Both the position numbers and the translations under genes were made by a program. A DNA stretch of 64,000 nucleotides from Erythroxylum novogranatense (Eukaryota > Streptophyta > Magnoliopsida > Malpighiales > Erythroxylaceae), in assembly GCA_029891385.1 (NCBI GenBank), contig CM057233.1:9675460-9739459 (forward strand). The letters are read 5' to 3'. The notes under the pieces were generated by a model that worked only from the letters and a program-made list of their open reading frames with translations, was not told where the DNA came from and did no database searches. The stretch's first letter is position 1. Each line of letters opens with the position of its first letter. Shown in pieces: positions 1 through 12,349 of the stretch.

Positions 1-3000
1 CATAGATCAAGAAAACATCCTTAGTGCTTCAAAGTACTTGAGGATATTCTTGACACCACCACAAAGGACCCTCACCAGATCCGATTGGTATCCGTCAGTA
101 ACACTTAGAGCATACGATACATCGGGCCTCGTATATACATTGTTCCATGCTAAACCTCTTTAGCATCTCATCTATATATCGATGATTGTGAAAGACCAAG
201 CAACCTTTTGATTTATCTCTATAAATCTATATCCCTAGGATATTAGTCGCTTCACCAAGGTCTTTCATCGCAAATTGATTGGACAACCAAATTTTAACTG
301 ATTGTAGCATAGAGACATCGTTTCCTAGTAACAGTATGTCATCTACATACAACACAAGGAATACGATTGCATTCCATTAACCTTCTTATACACACAATGA
401 TCATCCGGATTTTGTGAGAAATCAAACTCTTTGAGTACCTCATCAAAACGGATATTCGAACTCCTGGATGCTCGCTTCAATCCAAACATGGATTTCTGAA
501 GCTTGCATACCTTTTCGCCATCGATGGAAGTGAAGCCCTCAGGTTGTGTCATACACATCCTCGGGTAGATTTCCTCTCAGGAAAGCTGTCTTCACATCCA
601 TTTGCCATATCTCATAATCATAATGAGTGGCAATGACTAAGAGTATCCTAATGGATTTAAGCATTGCTACGGGGCTGAAGGTTTTGTCATAGTCAACTCT
701 TTGTCTGTGACGAAATCCTTTAACCAGAAGCATTGCTTTATAGGTAATCAAATTACCATCCATGTTGGTTTTCTTCTGAAAACTCCTTTGCACCCTTTGG
801 GTTTTATCCCTTCAGGTGTAACAACCAAAGTCCATACTTGGTTTTCATACATGGAATCCATTTGATTTTATGGCACAAAGCCATGTTCCGGACTCAACTT
901 TTCGAACTGTTCATAGGTAGTAGGCGATCATCTCATATGAGCAATACGTCATTCGCTCACTTACAAGAAATTCATATCTCTAAAACAGCGGTCGTATCCT
1001 ACTTAACCTACTGAAATTCGTGTGTAATAGAAGGTTGAATCTATTACCTCATCTATATGAGTGACAGTTTGATTGACGCAATGATCTATGTTTGTTCGAG
1101 CATCTTGAACTCTCCAAGTTCAACTTTGCTCCCACCGCCCTCTTGAAAAGAAACTCTTTCTTTAAGAAAACAGATGCTTGAAACAAACAACTTTTGTTCC
1201 TAAGCAAGGTAGAATTGATATTCCACGAACAAACACTTGTAAACTTTGCATCAAGCTAATCGACCGTGTCCGCTTCACATAAGCGAGACAATCCCAAACT
1301 TTCAGATGAGAAAGATAGGCTTTCGGTTAGTCCACATCTCATATGGAGTAACATCAACTGTCTTTAATGGAACTCTATTTAACAAGTAAACATTTGCCTC
1401 GGCGCATACCCCAAAAGCGCAAAACCTATCATCAATCGCACCATGTCTAACAAGGTTCGATTTCTCCTTTCAGCCACACCATTGTGCTGCGGCGTGTAAG
1501 GTGGAGTATACTGAGATAAAATCCCATTATCTCTAAGATAATCAAAAACTATTGGTCTAAGCATTTTCCACCACGATCGATCGTAATGTATTCATACTTT
1601 TACGGTTAGTTTTCTACTTCATTTCGAATTATTTGAACGTTTCAAGCGCTTGATTTGTATCTCATCGAGATCTGAGATACTTATATCGTGAATAATCACC
1701 GATAAAAGTAATGAAGTAAAACAACCACTTCGGCATGGATGGACATCGGACCACATACATCCGAATGTATTAGGTCTAATATTCCATTCACTCGTTTACC
1801 CTTCCTTAAAGGATAACTTAGTCATCTTGCCTAATAAACAAGATTCGCATGTGTCATATGATTCATAATCAAATGACCTAAACATCCACTCTTATGGAGC
1901 TTAGCGATGCGTGTCTCATTTATATGGCCGTTCGACAATGCCATAAGTAAGTTGATTTTAAATTATCTCGATTATGTCTTTCGCGTCATTGGCATTCGAG
2001 CTGGATATGACATATCTAATATGTCAATTCAATTGCATAATGTACCAAAGAGCATAGAGCCTTCCATTCAACTAATAGAACAACCATTGCTACTAAAAGT
2101 CCAATGGAAATCAGCTCTATTTAAACATAAAACATACAATATGTTCTTTGTTTAAAACAGGTATAAAATGTCAATCATCCAATTTGAATATAAGCCCACT
2201 AGGGAGTAACAAGACATAAGTGTCTACGGCTAATGTAGCAACTCTTGCTCCATTACCTACACAAAGGTTTAGTACTCCTTTTATGAGCTTTCTACTGTCC
2301 CTGAGGCCCTGCATATCATTTCATATGTATGAGCCACATCCGGTATCAAATACCGATATGTTTGGATCAGGAATAGTATTAACCTCAATGACAAACATAT
2401 TTGAAGAAGTAGAGGCATCTGATTCCTTCTTCTGCTTCAAGGACTCCAAATAGCTTTTACAGTTTCGCCTCTAGTGGCTAGACTTGCCACAATGAAAGCA
2501 AAATCCTTTTGGGGCAGTTTCTTTGGTTTTTCCTTGATGGCACTTCCATTTAGTTTCTTGGCCTTTTTCTTCTTTGAACTAGAAGAAGAAGCATCCACCA
2601 CTAGCACTTGCTTGCTATCCTTCTAGATAGCCTGCTCAGCTGTCATGAGCAGATTGATCAACTCAGGAATTGTTGTGGATATTTGGTTTATCCGATAGGT
2701 TTATCACAAACTGTGAATAACCATCAGACAATCCAACCAGAATTAAGTCTATACTTAACTCATAATCCATTACAAATCATAAGACAGCCAATCTCTCAAT
2801 ATAGCCATTCATCTTGTGGCATCGCATGCCAGATATCCCTCGAGCCATCTTTAATGGTGAAGAGAAGCCTTGAGGTCTTGAACCTTTCGCATCGAAGCTT
2901 ACTCATCAAACAGCTCCCTAAGATGAAATACTATAGAGTGAGCATCCATGGACTCGTGCTGCTACTGCAGCTCTAGTGACATCGAGGCAAGCATAAAGCA

Positions 3001-3207
3001 AGTATCCATATCAATGTCCTTTAGATGCTTACAATATTCTTTCTGATCCCCATCAGTAGCATCGACAGCAGGTGCATCTGGAAGTGGAACATCTAGGACG
3101 TATCCCAGTTCCTCAGATCTAAGAACAATTCTCAGATTCCTTAGCCAATCAAGAAAATTCGGTCCAGAATAGAGAGCGAAAATTCACACTGAAAGACTTC
3201 TTCAATC
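1..3207 (-). pseudogene. gag-pol remnant of copia element A
   Basis: Minus-strand fragments of a copia polyprotein appear in the expected order: gag around 2460-3207, a protease and pre-integrase stretch around 1800-2450, an integrase piece with the PPYTPQHNGVAERRNR block at about 1440-1530, and reverse transcriptase pieces at 539-793 and 343-558 that include the QMDVKTAFLRGNLPEDVY block. Neighbouring pieces lie in different frames and are separated by frameshifts and stops. The gag ATG present in element B is changed here. It cannot make a functional protein. Element B gives the reference order and shows this copy is much more degraded. Confidence 0.85.
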
Positions 3208-3384
3208 AACCTAGCGCGATAGAGAGAAGGAATGATAGAATAGAAATGCCTGCATGATCATAAGGACTTGCATGACATGCATATGGCTCCCACTAGTTTC
3301 CTAGAATCCATAACCCTCTTTACGAATCCAGAGAAACAAAATGACATAATGTCCTAGTGGGTCGATATCCGACATTGCTAAAAG

Positions 3385-3777
3385 TGACCTTGGGTTTACC
3401 CAACAAGTCACAACTTAGGTCAATCGGTAGGTATCGGTCATACCAATTGTATCATCGATAACCGACATTAAGAATGACCTTGGGTTTGCCCAACAAGCCA
3501 CCTTAAGTCTCGGGAGGTATCAGATATACCAATTACATCTTAGACACAACTATCGATCGTCTTTATCAACTTGTTGATGTATGCACTTACATTGGGTATC
3601 AACTCTTTGATACGCATACATCTGATGTATGTTACCCAATTTCGCCTCTGTCCACGTTGACCTTGAGTTTACTCAACAAACCAACGCTTCCAGTGAAAAC
3701 CGACCCATTAATCCGAAAATCTTATTTTCATGGTTCGAACATATCCGTATAGAGTGAGCTTGGGTTTACCCAACAAC
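3385..3777. repeat. Direct repeats in the copia A leader
   Basis: A unit starting TGACCTTGGGTTTACCCAAC occurs at 3385 and again at 3475 (period 90), with diverged copies near 3658 and 3755. The core TTGGGT-TT-ACCCAA can fold as a six-pair hairpin. Element B carries the same series at 27868, 27959, 28142 and 28241, so the repeats are an ancestral property of the leader and not a local accident. The stretch 3208-5345 has no credible gene. Confidence 0.8.
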
Positions 3778-3982
3778 CCAACCCTATAAGAACTCTGGTT
3801 CTTACCATATTAATGGAAGGCGTTAGTTTTCATATACCGAGGAGGGATTTCGGGTCTCATCTACTTCTTCTCCAAGCCGTAGGATTATAGTCACCATAAC
3901 TATATGATATGATTTAGGGCATTTCATCAATCACATTGAGTCTATACCTAAAATCATCCATCATCCCACCTATGCATGCCAC

Positions 3983-4234
3983 AAGTCGACTTTCATCAAA
4001 TGCAAGTCGACTTATGCTTCTGCCCACACACAAGTCGACTTGTATGACACAAGTCGACTTATGTCATCTGCCCACACACAAGTCGACTTGTATGACACAA
4101 GTCGACTTATGTCATCTGCCCATGAACAAGTCGACTTACAAGGTACTACAAGTCGACTTATACTGAGATCTTGAACAAGTCGACTTATCCAAAAATCTTG
4201 AACAAGTCGACTTATACCATATACAAGTCGACTT
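3983..4234. repeat. Array of AAGTCGACTT palindromes in the copia A leader
   Basis: Eleven exact copies of the 10-bp palindrome AAGTCGACTT start at 3983, 4004, 4032, 4051, 4080, 4099, 4128, 4150, 4177, 4204 and 4225. Spacing is 19 to 29 bp, so this is not a simple tandem repeat. The spacers differ, apart from one locally duplicated stretch (4020-4118). The array lies between the primer-binding site and gag. Element B has at the homologous place (28475-28690) a series built on TAGTCGAC instead. Function unknown. Confidence 0.9.
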
Positions 4235-5345
4235 ATTCAGGGAATTTTGCTAAAATCTCTAATCGGCTAATTCCTCAATCAGTACAATTCCAATTCTCAA
4301 CACCATCATACCTAGGGTAATATCTGTGAATTGATGCCTCAATGAACACTTCATTGATTCATGAATGCCTTAAATAGTCAAACTATATGAAAAGCTTGAA
4401 ATGAGTCAAAACTCATTAATTTCCAAATAATTTAGGAACACCCTAATTATCAACCTAAGCATCTCTAGCTAGCACATACATTATCAAATTTACTTCAGCA
4501 CATGCCATAAAAAATATGACGGTCAAAACAAACAAGATAATGCAAGATACTACCGAGACGCTATTGTGATCAATTAGGCATCCGAAAATTCTTGGAAAAG
4601 CAACTTCAAGAAATTCAGTTTGGCAATCATATTACATCAAGATAAAACATTTTTAATTACATTAAAAATGGTTCAAGGCATTGGAACTGAAAAAGCACAC
4701 TCAATCAAGCCAAGCAAAACAGTCCCAACAATTTTCACAAAACTGTCCAGTTCTGTACATTGCTCGAAATGATCAATGAAAAATTTTCAATAAATTCTGA
4801 GAAAATTACATAGGTTACTACATGTTCCGACCAGGCTACATGAATTTTTTCAGGATTTTAGGCCATCAAAAACTCAGTCAAACTAAATAACAAAACCGAT
4901 TCAAAATCTGTGTTCATCAACACAGCAATTCCCAACAGCATAGAATAAATTCGTGAATAAATATCCAATCACCTTGAAATCCAATTTCCATTCTCACAGA
5001 CATTCACCAACATCTTAGAGACATTTAGGTGAAGGAAAATCCGAAAAAACAATTTTCTAGAATTTATTCTCGATTTTATACTCATGCCTGTTCCAGAATC
5101 ATTTCACAAAACAGCATCTGTAACCTTAGGGAATTAATTAGCAAAACTATATCAAATCAAATCGATAAATTCTCAAATTTCATAGACATATTCTCTAACA
5201 TGTTATGAACAATTATGGGCAGAAAAATTTCGAAAAGCATATCACAATATAAATTTGAAATCTGAACAGATAGCATGTATCAACAGAAAATTCTATTAGG
5301 GTTTCTGATCTCGCTTAGGTTTTAGCTTCATACGGGATACCAGAC

Positions 5346-5357
5346 GCTTTGATACCA
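5346..5357 (-). other. Primer-binding site of copia A (initiator tRNA-Met), one mismatch
   Basis: The plus strand reads GCTTTGATACCA, one base away from the GCTCTGATACCA seen in element B. Its complement is the usual plant retrotransposon site for the 3' end of initiator tRNA-Met. It lies one base inside the LTR end, as expected for a minus-strand element. Confidence 0.85.
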
Positions 5358-5358
5358 C

Positions 5359-7169
5359 TGTAGGAAAATCCCGGGAGGTACATCACATGTACCGGCAGCG
5401 GAAAACAAAAATTTTTGTTCCCAGGACTTTCCCAAATCCCAGGATCCAGGTATCGGTATGAAGACATCAACCTAAATAGCCAAAAGAGACTATCTCTAAA
5501 GGTGATCCACGCAGAGATCAGAAAACCTAACCGAGTCAAACCCCTTTGACCCGGGAATAGCTAGAACAGATTAAAGCCTGCTAGAGCCTACCTCTGTCCT
5601 GGAGAGCTTCAGAAAGACGTTGGACAAAGAAGGAGAAGCTTGAAGGATCGATGATGAAAGATGAATTTTCTTTAGGTTTTCACAAAACCCATTCTTCCTT
5701 CACCTTCTATGATCCACGATCATCACACCTCATCTCTCCCTTTTCTATGTCTTTTAACACTTAAAAGACATGTAGAAAACTTATGGTGGAAGCTTGTCCA
5801 CGTTTTCCTCTTTATATATATATATATATATATAAAAAGTTAAACTTAAAGATAAAGCTTCCTCTCCTCCTCCTCCCACGTGCTTGCATACATATATATA
5901 TAATAATTAATTAATTAATTACTTAATTAATTAATTAGAATATATTTGCTAAGATTCAGTCCAACTGGGGTCGGTCCTACTGCCTATCAAGCCCAAAGGT
6001 CAAAACAAATTTTAAACCTTTCTTAGCAATATTGATGTCGCGATCTCATCGGGACATATCCCAATCCCATTGGGATCCATTTAATCCTAATGTTCTCCAT
6101 AATTGGAACTCTGTCCAATAACTATTTTACAGATTCTCTGAAACACTCTTATGCGTGTGACCCTTTAGGCTCCCGGTTATGTTGGCCACTTAGATTAACA
6201 ATTAACTGAGCAAGTCATGAGCGGTATCTAGCAACACATCATGACCCTAATTGACCGAAAGTAATCGGTTTGATGTATTCATCACGAACCGGATCACGAA
6301 CCCTTCCATAGATAATTCAGGTGCAATTCGTCCTTTCACCATCCTATACCCCACTTGGTTATGAGTATGGTCAAAGTGTCAACTCTCACTAGACTGAGTC
6401 TAGCCCAAGTGATATCAGTTCTCGTCCTGGGACTCATTACTTTATATGTCAATGAAGACACTCTTCATGACATACATCTTCGCCGACCTTAGTAATGATC
6501 CCGAAAAGAGGCGTGGGTATCTCTTACGCTAATCCAAGTGGTGAATCCTTTATTGGCTACTCAATTATCTTGAATACCTCAAACTGCACTCAAAGCACCA
6601 CCCATGAGTTACCTCCGAAGGCAACAAGGAATGGAGTCAAAGCGGGATCAAGATCAAGATATCCTCGAGTACCTCAAGTCTAAGGATACTTGCACCATGC
6701 TATGATGAGATTATCACCGACACTTAGATAAGATATCCATGTGATGATCTCATGGCGGGTCATCCAATGAACTTACTACCGCTAGTAAGCATCCACATGT
6801 CAATTCTAAATATCTCATATTTACGGTTTACGAGATCCACCGCTTGATCCAATCAAGGAATATGACATGTGTTAGTCTATCCGGATTAATGATGTCCGGC
6901 CTCATTAATCCTATGACTAGGAGAATTACGACATCGACATAATTGCACATGATAGGAATCTCAAAGTAGTATGATCACATCATAATTTCCTTCATGCTAT
7001 GTCATATATCATGGACTTCATTAATTCGATTAAAGATTCAATCAATTCATAAACAATGTTTATGAATATCAAATTAATGAATAAAGCCTTTTCTTTATTT
7101 ATTCATAAAGTCGCACACGACTTTGAATAAAACGCGCTAAAGGGATTGCCTTTAGGGCACAAATAAACA
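5359..7169 (-). repeat. 5' LTR of copia element A
   Basis: The plus-strand sequence starts TGTAGGAAAATCCCGG, as do both LTRs of element B, and is alignable throughout. It ends near ...GGGCACAAATAAACA, corresponding to ...GGGCACTATTCTAACA in B. The length of about 1.8 kb suits the Angela lineage. It contains an AT microsatellite at 5813-5834. The right boundary is approximate because the last bases are diverged. Confidence 0.85.
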
Positions 7170-7183
7170 AGATCGATTTGAAC

Positions 7184-7264
7184 AAGTCGACTTATCCAAT
7201 GAACAAGTCGACTTATCGGTACCGAACATGTGTAAGTCGACTTACACATGGTACAAGTCAACTT
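7184..7264. repeat. Small AAGTCGACTT palindrome cluster outside copia A
   Basis: Three exact AAGTCGACTT words (7184, 7205, 7234) and one with a single mismatch (7255) lie just beyond the LTR end, outside the element. The third is the centre of a perfect 24-bp palindrome at 7227-7250. Part of the cluster matches the context of the copies at 4177 and 4204, so it shares origin with the leader array of the same element family. Confidence 0.8.
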
Positions 7265-9600
7265 ATCACTTACAAACTTTTGTACAAATGATTATGTCAT
7301 TTGTAAAGTCAAACTGACTTAAGTTCTTTGCATTTTTGAAAGGGCCCAAGTGGCCATTGAAATTTTTATCGATGGTTTTGCGTTAATTGAAAATGTTTAT
7401 GAACGAATGTGGGCCCAAATTGAGTATTGATTTCTGCATTTTGTGCTATCGATTTTCAAAAAAAATAAATTATGTGAACTTTTGAAAGATTGAGTGCTTT
7501 AGCACGCCACCCTTACGGAATACGAATTTGGATATCACCATCGATGTCGGATTCGGGTCTTGCGAGAGTGGGGTACTACAAAACATGTTTTATAGTAGCC
7601 GCAGAAGCATTGAGTGGAAGGATGTAAAGTAAAATAATTTACATTGTATATGAGTTTTGAGAATGATTACACCTAATGCAACTAAGTAAATATAGGTTCT
7701 ATGAATTTGTTCTATTAAGATTTATTTTATGTCTTAAACATATTAAAATTATCAAATTTTAGCAAATGTCTAGAAAATTCAATAATAATTATTTAAAATT
7801 TCAGCAAATATTTTTCTTAAAATTGGCTAAATTTTAAATTCAACTACTTAAACTAAATCTAATAACTTTGATCAATGAATGAACAAGAGTTTTCTAGAAG
7901 AATCAGAAAAGTTGTGAAACCTACGAGATCTGATAGCAATTACCAGCATTTGGTTTCCTTTTACAAATGAGTCACTTTAGGTTTCCCAGGAAAATTGAAG
8001 AAACAAGCAATTACTGGCAGCAAATGTTGGAGGAAAAGTTGTGCTTATCGATTCAACGCAGTTGATCAACAAAAGTTGGAGAATGCAGTCGACACTATGA
8101 AGAGCGAGAGTTAAAGGCAAGCGTGAACTAAACCAAACAAGAAAGTGGAGAAAAGAGACGAGAGCATGAAGAGGAAGAGACAACCACTGGGTGTGAGTGA
8201 GAGCGGACAAATTATGCTACTGCGTGAGTGAGAGTAAAGTGAGAGGAGAGTAGAAAAGTTTCACATTTATCTATTCCGAACATGAACTCTTATCTTTACC
8301 TATTCTTTAATGACCAGGAATACCTAATATATGAAATGGTTATTTTGCGAGTTTTTTTAGAACCAAACATAAAATTCCTAATAATTAAGAATAGAAGGGT
8401 ACCTATTACCCTTAACCAAACAACCTTTTATTCTTAGTCTTTTGCAATCATTAACAAGGATTGTCCACAAGCAATAATTTCCTAATAACATTATTTCACA
8501 TGATAAGTAAGTCAATCACAAAGTCGTATGGACAAATCAAATGACAACACTTTTATGTGGTAATTGTTGCTGATTTTTACCCCGTCTCACTTTTTACACA
8601 CACAACTTATTCTTGGGTGGACTAAGAAGATAGCTTTCATTCGAAGGAATTATAAAATAGTCGAAGGAAAGGATAGTATGTGGACCCTCATCGTGATAGA
8701 TTTGATGGAAGACTAATGAAATAGTCTGGCGGTGATTCATATCTTATGCTCCTAGGTTAAATTAACATTATCTCTCAATCTTTTAGTTACGAGTATCAAT
8801 GAATTATCGACTCGAAATTGGGTAATTGTACCTCATCATACTTATTGAAAGAGTAATCAGTGTGTCGACTGGTTCGCTAATTTTGCATAACAGTTTAACT
8901 TAAGGATCATTATTTTTGATACTACATATATCGGATGCCTCTTTATCATTTTAGAGAATATGTTGAAAATTTGTTTCGCTAAATTAATCATTTAATATAT
9001 CTCGTGTTTTTTTGCTTTAAAAAAAGGACTAATGAAAGAGAGTTTAGGCTCTAAAATTAGTAATACACAATTCTTGTATTACGAATTTAGACTTTTATTA
9101 TAGTCCAAATTATAGTAACGTATGACCGACTTCATAATTTTAATAAAAAATATGTAGCATGTTAATAAAAAATAATAAAAGTGACTTCTATATTATTAAA
9201 AAAGAATAAAACATAAGTAAAATGACATATTTAATTATTAATATTGAGTTATTGTAATAAATATTGAATGTTTTTAAATTTTGATATTGATCACATTAAA
9301 AAATCAGCTTAATTGGTGGAAGAGATTCAATTCATATAATGATGTCATATTTCCAGAAGCTATCTTGTCTTCAAAAAAGCATACGGTTTCAAGAAAACCG
9401 AAGTATAGCTATCACGACTAGCGTATGTCAAATTGGAATTAGGAATGACATGTATCATGATCTTCCTAATTATGATTGATCAGACCCTCTGTAGAAAATA
9501 CAAAGCCCAAATGTCAGAATAATTTGCTTGGAGTTGGTGTAATAGCTGGCGATGACATTATTAGTTTGGTTGATAAAGCTGAATAATGACAAAAAGTGAT
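7265..9600. other. Intergenic stretch without a recognisable gene
   Basis: No ORF longer than about 80 codons and no protein family similarity is visible on either strand. The part up to about 7580 ends in GGGGTACTACA, which is reminiscent of a gypsy LTR end, but no partner LTR or target duplication was found. From about 8900 the sequence is AT-rich and featureless until the DJ1D upstream region, which is shared with copy 2 from about 9480. Confidence 0.5.
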
Positions 9601-9631
9601 GGGATAAGAATAAGATTGCAAGTTCTATGTT

Positions 9632-9640
9632 TATATACAA
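9632..9640 (+). promoter_or_regulatory. Probable TATA box of DJ1D copy 1
   Basis: TATATACAA lies 75-83 bp upstream of the ATG, in a block (about 9480-9714) that is conserved upstream of the paralogue. In the paralogue the matching word is TATATATAAA at 51623. Conservation between the copies and the distance to the start codon suggest a core promoter. The transcription start was not determined. Confidence 0.55.
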
Positions 9641-9714
9641 AATCCTGCGGAGTCCCAAGCGCACACAAAACTTGTTTTTGATTCATACAAGAAACAGAAA
9701 CTCTTCAACTGGAA

Positions 9715-12349
9715 ATGGGTCAGAAGAGAGTTTTACTTCTGTGCGGTGATTACATGGAGGATTCGGAGGTTGTTTTTTGAGTTTCTTTAATTTTTCTTCA
9801 TCTGTTCTTTCTTAAGTTGCTAACTGATTGATGGATTGAATTGGAAAGGCGATGGTGCCATTTCAAGCGCTCAAGGCATATGGAGTAGAAGTGGATGCTG
9901 TGTGCCCCGGAAAGAAAGCTGGAGATGTTTGCCCAACTGCCATTCATGACTCCGCTGGTCATCAGGTCTTTTTCCCATTTCATCCTTTTTCTCTATTTTG
10001 ATTTTTACATGCACAACTAACTTTCCTGATTCGTATGGCGATGCTCATGGTAGACTTATTCTGAATGGCGAGGTCACAATTTTTCCATCAATGCAACCTT
10101 TGAGGAATTTAATTTTCGCACTTATGATGGCCTCGTCATACCTGGAGGCCGTGCACCAGAGTATCTTGCTATGAATGAGTCCGTGTTGGATTGTGTAAGG
10201 GAATTTTCCAACTCCGGGAAGCCAATTGCCTCTATATGCCATGGACAACTGATCTTGGCAGCTTCAGGCTGTGCAAAAGGTCGCAAGTGCACTGCTTATC
10301 CCCCCGTTGGACCTGTTCTCGTTGCTGCTGGTGCTCATTGGATTGAGCCTGAGACGTTGGCTTCCTGTGTTGTTGATGGCAATATCATTACTGGAGCTAC
10401 ATATGAGGGCCATGCTGAGTTCATTCGTCATTTTGTCACTGCTCTTGGTGGGACAATCAGTGGTTCAGAGAAAAGAATTCTGTTCCTATGTGGGGTAAGT
10501 GTGGTGTGGCTAGTTTATTCAATAGTTACTTAATTACTAGTTGTTGATTCATTCTTTCTTTCCAGGATTATATGGAAGATTATGAGGTAATGGTTCCTTT
10601 TCAATCCCTTCAAGCACTTGGATGTCATGTGGATGCTGTTTGCCCCAAAAAGAAGGCTGGGGATACCTGCCCAACTGCTGTACATGACTTTGAAGGTGAT
10701 CAAACATACAGTGAAAAGCCAGGTCATCTTTTCACTCTAACAGCCTCCTATGAAGGCTTAGATGGCTCAAGTTATGATGCCCTTGTTATTCCTGGTGGAA
10801 GAGCCCCTGAATATTTGGCCCTGGATGCGTCAGTAATTGCCTTGGTGAAACAATTCATGGAATCCAGGAAGCCAGTTGCATCTATCTGCCATGGGCAGCA
10901 GATCTTAGCTGCTGCTGGTGTTTTAGAGGTACTAATTCTGACATATTGTAGGAAATTTTCCGTCTATGGTTATATTGAAGACAAATAAACTTATACATTG
11001 ACCCAGTGCTAGATTGTTGTGAGCATTGAGCACTTTATGGTTATTTGCTCTATGTTTTGGTGCTAGTAAATTGGGGATAAGGCATAAAGGGAGAAGAAAT
11101 TATCAGAATTAGAGTTCAATTATTAGATTATTCATAATAGTAGGCTAACCAATTAGATTACAAAATGAGAAAATGTTCGTTGGCTCGTGCTCTTCACATT
11201 TCTATGATTTCAGTTATTATCTTGGTTCATTTCTCTGATGTTTGATTAATTCATTTCTCCGTTGTGGACTATACTAACTTTATATGGCCAGATTTTGTGC
11301 ATAGTGCTTATTTTCTAGTTCAACAATTTGGTAGATTAGAGAATTAGTTTTTACACCCTGTTTCCATAAGGCTCTAAATATTAGAGTGTTCGCCAATTGT
11401 GCTGCAACTCTGGGGACTTGAAAATTTGGTGTATCGTTCATTATGTTGGAAGAGGGGGTGGCTTGTATGCAACTAGGTCATAACAAGTAAACTCTAATGG
11501 ATTTCCCATAAATAGTCTAGTTATTTAACTGGAAGATTCATAGAGCATAAGTTCTTGTAGATTTGATAAATCTACTTTGTGATGATTTTGGAGTTTAAAT
11601 ATTGGGAAATTGATGGCTTAGTTGCAAGAATTAAAAGGGTTGGAGTTGAATGGTGGATGTGAATGCACTGGACAAGAGGATTTCATCATCCTCTTAATAC
11701 TTGTGTTGGGCAGCTTTTGGTCATTCATTCAGAAATACCAAAATCTTATGTTAGTCTGAGCAGCATATCCTCATACCTTAGTGCTTTTTCCTCTATTACG
11801 TAATTTGCTACGACGTCAATAATTGGGTGATTTCATTTTGAAAATAATTTTACTCATCCTCGTCAAGTATATAAGCATGTCTAGCAAAATCAAAAGATTG
11901 TTTCTCCTCCCAAAAGACTACGACGATACTTCATATTTATGAGTAAATAAGAGCTCCTAATTAATCTCATAGTTGGACTTATCCCCAGCACTGGTGCGAG
12001 GGGATACATTTTGCCTTTTACATTTCATCTTTATTGACCATTTCTACTACGTAAATGATGGAGAGAACAAATTCCAGCCGCTCATTCAATCACTGTTTTG
12101 TTTACTGTAAATGGTATCTCTGTAATTGCTCGCATGTTTTTTTATATGTTCATCTTGTAGGGAAAAAGATGCACTGCATACCCTGCTGTGAAACTAAATG
12201 TTGTCTTGGCTGGGGCAACATGGCTGGAGCCTGATCCGATAGATCGCTGCTTCACTGATGGAAATTTAGTGACTGGAGCTGCTTGGCCTGGCCACCCAGA
12301 GTTTATCTCCCAGTTGATGAAATTGCTTGGTATTCACGTTTCATTTTAG
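9715..12349 (+). CDS. DJ1D: Two-domain DJ-1/PfpI family protein, copy 1, intact (5 exons, 387 aa)
   Basis: Exons are 9715-9768, 9849-9965, 10054-10494, 10566-10928 and 12161-12349, all with GT-AG borders and a continuous frame. The protein is two tandem DJ-1 domains, about residues 5-195 and 199-387. Each starts with a CGDYMED block and carries [11 protein letters not shown] and the nucleophile elbow ASICHGQ. Likely catalytic residues are E18, E93, C119 and H120 in domain 1 and E211, E286, C312 and H313 in domain 2. No signal peptide is seen, so a soluble protein is likely. Arabidopsis DJ1D, of the same layout and nearly the same length, has glyoxalase III activity (methylglyoxal detoxification without glutathione); that role is inferred here. 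The start is fixed by the family N-terminus. A diverged paralogue lies at 51706-60198. Confidence 0.93.

Larger units (their letters stand above)
1..7169 (-). mobile_element. Ty1-copia element A, Angela-lineage, decayed and cut by the window edge
   Basis: The element reads on the minus strand, so its 5' LTR (5359-7169) is at the right and its pol at the left. The RNase H end and the 3' LTR lie outside the window. Going leftward from the LTR there is a mutated initiator-Met primer-binding site, a 2-kb untranslated leader with a palindrome array, and a gag-pol remnant that matches element B (21980-31761) in order. About 145 bp of the reverse transcriptase region is missing near position 140 relative to element B. 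The long LTR (1.8 kb) and a gag start like that of BARE/Angela elements support the lineage. Many small indels make it non-coding. No target duplication can be checked because the left end is absent. Confidence 0.85.

Noticed and set aside
3983..4234. CRISPR-like array (short repeats with spacers)
   Set aside because: The repeat is only 10 bp, spacers are 9-19 bp and partly duplicated, there are no cas genes, and the context is a plant retrotransposon leader.
8265..8430. Possible MITE ending in TTAACCAAACAACC
   Set aside because: No matching inverted terminus or target duplication could be found nearby.
10045..10248. Minus-strand ORFs over DJ1D exon 3 (also 52036-52233)
   Set aside because: They are shadows of a conserved spliced gene on the plus strand. 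The coding constraint and splice sites are all on plus.
9715..12349. Bacterial contamination carrying a PfpI protease gene
   Set aside because: The gene has four GT-AG introns, the plant two-domain layout and a second copy among plant transposons.
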